NCBI GenBank assembly: GCA_016926495.1
Contig: JAFGOL010000252.1
Span: 1 to 7,512 of the forward strand
Direction of reading: 5' to 3'
From: Oligoflexia bacterium
GTDB taxonomy: Bacteria > Bdellovibrionota > JAFGOL01
Length of the DNA stretch: 7,512 bases
How positions within the stretch are numbered: position 1 is the first letter of the stretch; each line of letters begins with the position of its first letter. The notes under the pieces were generated by a model. It ran no database searches. It had not been told where the DNA came from and saw only the letters and a list, made by a program, of their open reading frames with translations. Below, piece after piece: positions 5,323 through 7,512 of the stretch. A program made the position numbers and the translations under genes.

Positions 5323-5762
5323 TTTCCCAAAACCCCTTTTATCAATTTTTGCTGCAACTCCATCATTTCGCCCGCCTTGGTGTCACTGACATTTTCGTGA
5401 TCGTAACCGGCAAGATGCAATATACCATGAACAAGCAAATAGACAAGCTCATCGGACAGGGAATGTCCCGCCTTTTTAGCAGACCTCCGTGCCGTTTCAA
5501 TGCTGATAACAATATCTCCCAGGTGCGTGTACGGGCAGGCTGCCATGTTTTGCGGTACTGAAAAACTTAATACGTCCGTGGGCTTGTCGTATCCCCGGTA
5601 TTTTTTATTAAGGGCCCTGATCGTCCCGTCCCTGACAAGTAAAACCGAGATTTCCGTTCCGGCCCGGTCAAAGCCTAGGCTCAGCAGAACCTTCCTTGCT
5701 GCCCGAGTCAGTAATTTTCGGGGTAACCTTATCCCCTTTTCTCCTGTTACTGTTATCTCCAT
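5319..5762 (-). CDS. ybeY: Endoribonuclease YbeY (rRNA maturation factor)
   Basis: YbeY is a zinc-dependent single-strand endoribonuclease needed for 16S rRNA 3'-end maturation and ribosome quality control. The 147-residue product has the zinc motif HGILHLAGYDH with H112, H116 and H122, preceded by the conserved YRGYDKPTDVLSFS (about residues 55-68) and HLGDIVIS. The ATG at 5762 is chosen because GAGGA (5775-5771) lies 8 bases before it and it gives the family's usual length and N-terminus (MEITVTG...). The frame is open further upstream to 5819 but those residues are not family-like. The gene overlaps the 3' end of the upstream pgpH-like gene by 95 bases and ends in a TGA fused with the prfB start (ATGA). 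The 7TM-HD gene directly before ybeY is a common bacterial arrangement, usually followed by dgkA or era rather than prfB. Confidence 0.93.
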   Translation of the reverse strand: MEITVTGEKGIRLPRKLLTRAARKVLLSLGFDRAGTEISVLLVRDGTIRALNKKYRGYDKPTDVLSFSVPQNMAACPYTHLGDIVISIETARRSAKKAGHSLSDELVYLLVHGILHLAGYDHENVSDTKAGEMMELQQKLIKGVLGK

Positions 5763-7512
5763 CAGCGCCATCCTCAAAAGCGGACTCCGGATATTCAATC
5801 CTTGTATGATGAAGAGCAATAAGGATCTTTGTATATACGAGGCTGATATCCTTCAACCTCCTCAGTGTAATATTGCTTTCATCAAATTGTCCGTCGGCAA
5901 ACATCCTGTTTATTATCTTGTCCACGGTGGTCTGCACCCTGACCGCGTTCGGCTCGTCAAGGCTTCTGCACGCGGCCTCGGCAGAATCCGCTATCATAAC
6001 AAGCACTGCTTCCCTTGTTTTGGGCTTGGGACCCGGATACCTGTAATCAAGCTCATCGGGTTCAAGCCCCAGTTCCCTGGCCTTGCTGTAAAAAAACCTC
6101 ATAAGGGACGTGCCGTGATGCTGTTCTATAATATCTATTATGGGAGCACCCAGTTTGTATTCCCTGGCAAGCTTTACACCGTCCTTAACATGCGAAACCA
6201 GTATCCTCGCGCTCATGGTGGGGTTCAGTTTGTCATGGGGATTGGCTATACATTGCTGGTTCTCTATAAAATACAACGACTTGTTCATTTTGCCTATATC
6301 ATGAAAATAAGACGCTACACGAGCCAGAAGCGCGTTAACCCCGATAGCGTTTGCCCCGGCGCTCGCAAGCTGGCCCACGACCATGCTGTGCTGATAAGTT
6401 CCGGGTGCCTTGATCAGGAGTTCCTGAAGCAGGGGATGATTTGTATTCGCGAATTCAAGCAGTTTAATATTTGTAGTGTAATTAAAAAAATACTCAAGCA
6501 GGGGGACCAGCGCTTCAACGACAAGCGCCCCGATTATGCCGCTGAGAAAACCCGCGAACAGCGAAGATACCAGGTGATGCCACGCGAAACCTATCGTATA
6601 GACCCGTCCAAGCGCAACTACAATCGCGAGGAACATCTGGAACAGGCCCACCCACAGGCCGGCCTTGAGAAGCACGCTTCTTTCCTCAAACTTGAGGACA
6701 AAAACAACGGACATAAGGCCCGACAGAAGAGCGTAAGCGGAAATCTGAAAATTCCCGTCCGATAAAACACCGGAAATAACGCTTGCGACTATCGCCACTA
6801 ACAGTGAAATTTCCGGATTAAGAATGACCCTGGCTATAAGCGCGAGGGCAAGATAGGGAAAGAGCACAAAGAAAACTTCAGTCGGTATACCGGGAAAATT
6901 ATTGGAAAGCAGAAATGAAATAAAAAACCATACCTTCAACGCCAGCGCGTACATCACTGTGCACATTCCCAGTACGGCCAGGTCCTTGAATTTCGGCAGT
7001 GACAAAGACCAGAAAACACGGGCGAAAGCCACAAGGGAGTAAAAAGCGAAAAGGAAAAGAAGCATGTGAAAAAGAAAATATACAAAACTCTTGAATTCGG
7101 CACGGGCTTTCCTGAGGGCCGAAAAAACAAGAAGGTGCGTTTTTTCTATGGGCTCTCCGTCCCTGACAATAATTTCCCCCCTGTTGATCTGCATTATGGT
7201 CATCTTTACCCTTTCACGCGCTATCTTTTTAAGCTCAAGAGTGCTTTGCTTGTTAAAGGTCAGGTTAGGGGCCAGAAGATCATTTACCATGCCCATGACG
7301 TTCCTGCTTTCCCTGGAACTGAACTTGACAAGTATGCTTTTCATCCTGGCTTCCACGGCCTGCTTGACTTCATCAACCGTATCCACGTTCTGAAAAAGAT
7401 GAAAGGTCTTGACCCTTTTCTGTTCCTTTTCCTCGCCGGACAATTTCTGTATAAAGATCTCCTCAAGACCTTCCTTGAAGATCATGTCCTTGTCCGCGAC
7501 TATGTATTTTCT
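5668..7512 (-). CDS. pgpH: 7TM-HD family phosphohydrolase (PgpH-like), 5' end outside the window
   Basis: Relatives such as Listeria PgpH hydrolyse the second messenger cyclic di-AMP to pApA from the cytoplasmic face of the membrane. The frame is open to the window edge, nine codons beyond the first ATG (7485), so the start and probably the first membrane segment are missing; 614 residues are visible. Numbered from that ATG, residues 1-130 are the end of the extracytoplasmic 7TMR-HDED domain (with RGEIIVRDGEPI at 102-113). About seven membrane segments span 132-335. The HD domain follows: TYQHSMVVGQLA (363-374), FHDIGK with H395 and D396, EQHHGTSLMRFFY (454-466) and VLVMIADSAEAA (494-505). 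The last 35 residues are hydrophilic and low in complexity and overlap ybeY. Substrate is inferred from the family; I see no cyclic di-AMP synthase gene here. It ends in TGA. Confidence 0.92.
   Translation of the reverse strand, partial: RKYIVADKDMIFKEGLEEIFIQKLSGEEKEQKRVKTFHLFQNVDTVDEVKQAVEARMKSILVKFSSRESRNVMGMVNDLLAPNLTFNKQSTLELKKIARERVKMTIMQINRGEIIVRDGEPIEKTHLLVFSALRKARAEFKSFVYFLFHMLLFLFAFYSLVAFARVFWSLSLPKFKDLAVLGMCTVMYALALKVWFFISFLLSNNFPGIPTEVFFVLFPYLALALIARVILNPEISLLVAIVASVISGVLSDGNFQISAYALLSGLMSVVFVLKFEERSVLLKAGLWVGLFQMFLAIVVALGRVYTIGFAWHHLVSSLFAGFLSGIIGALVVEALVPLLEYFFNYTTNIKLLEFANTNHPLLQELLIKAPGTYQHSMVVGQLASAGANAIGVNALLARVASYFHDIGKMNKSLYFIENQQCIANPHDKLNPTMSARILVSHVKDGVKLAREYKLGAPIIDIIEQHHGTSLMRFFYSKARELGLEPDELDYRYPGPKPKTREAVLVMIADSAEAACRSLDEPNAVRVQTTVDKIINRMFADGQFDESNITLRRLKDISLVYTKILIALHHTRIEYPESAFEDGADGDNSNRRKGDKVTPKITDSGSKEGSAEPRL

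Noticed and set aside
5319..5819. ybeY starting at 5819
   Set aside because: The first 19 residues are not family-like and the start has no supporting ribosome site, whereas ATG 5762 has GAGGA at 8 bases and gives the usual length.
5500..6765. A 421-codon open frame on the plus strand opposite ybeY and the 7TM-HD gene
   Set aside because: It is the antisense shadow of two well-supported genes; its translation shows no recognisable domain and is rich in unusual residue runs expected from reading the wrong strand.
1..7512. CRISPR array, tRNA gene, riboswitch or intact insertion sequence
   Set aside because: I saw no regularly spaced repeats, cloverleaf-like stretch, conserved riboswitch core or transposase frame with terminal repeats on either strand.

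Overview
The window carries ordinary bacterial housekeeping genes on its right three quarters and a more AT-rich, partly decayed stretch on its left quarter. The lipoprotein with a lipobox and the LapA-domain protein point to a diderm (Gram-negative-type) bacterium. It reads UGA as stop, since it carries prfB with the classical recoding site. I cannot assign a phylum; an uncultivated lineage such as Omnitrophota or Elusimicrobiota is only a guess from the general look of the proteins.

Left part (1-1929): a minus-strand AI-2E-type membrane transporter/permease gene whose last segment looks broken at the window edge; a divergent AT-rich intergenic region with TATAAT boxes and an inverted repeat; a small plus-strand LapA-domain membrane protein; a short minus-strand remnant of a RhuM/Fic-type protein; a plus-strand ORF of unknown function whose 5' end runs into that remnant; and a hairpin with its T-run on the minus-strand side. 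This part looks like a site of past insertion and decay.

Centre (1930-3832, plus strand): a lipoprotein gene overlaps tilS, which makes the lysidine of the AUA-reading tRNA-Ile. tilS probably starts at a TTG inside the end of the lipoprotein gene.

Right part (3824-7512, minus strand): a tight set transcribed right to left, with every junction overlapping: pgpH-like 7TM-HD phosphohydrolase (5' end beyond the window), ybeY, prfB and a Nudix hydrolase. pgpH next to ybeY is a widespread pairing; prfB and the Nudix gene extend it. The continuous prfB reading frame looks N-terminally short until the programmed +1 frameshift is recognised: a 15-codon leader ends at an in-frame UGA in CTTTGAC behind a CGGGGG Shine-Dalgarno-like element, giving a 365-residue RF2. 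pgpH, ybeY and the Nudix gene end in UGA, while prfB ends in UAA. The ybeY UGA is fused to the prfB start codon, so RF2 supply could act on this set at more than one place.

I found no CRISPR array, tRNA, rRNA or intact mobile element. No convincing undescribed system is visible; the most notable items are the recoded prfB with its UGA-rich neighbourhood, the decayed RhuM/Fic insertion, and the inverted repeat in the divergent promoter region.
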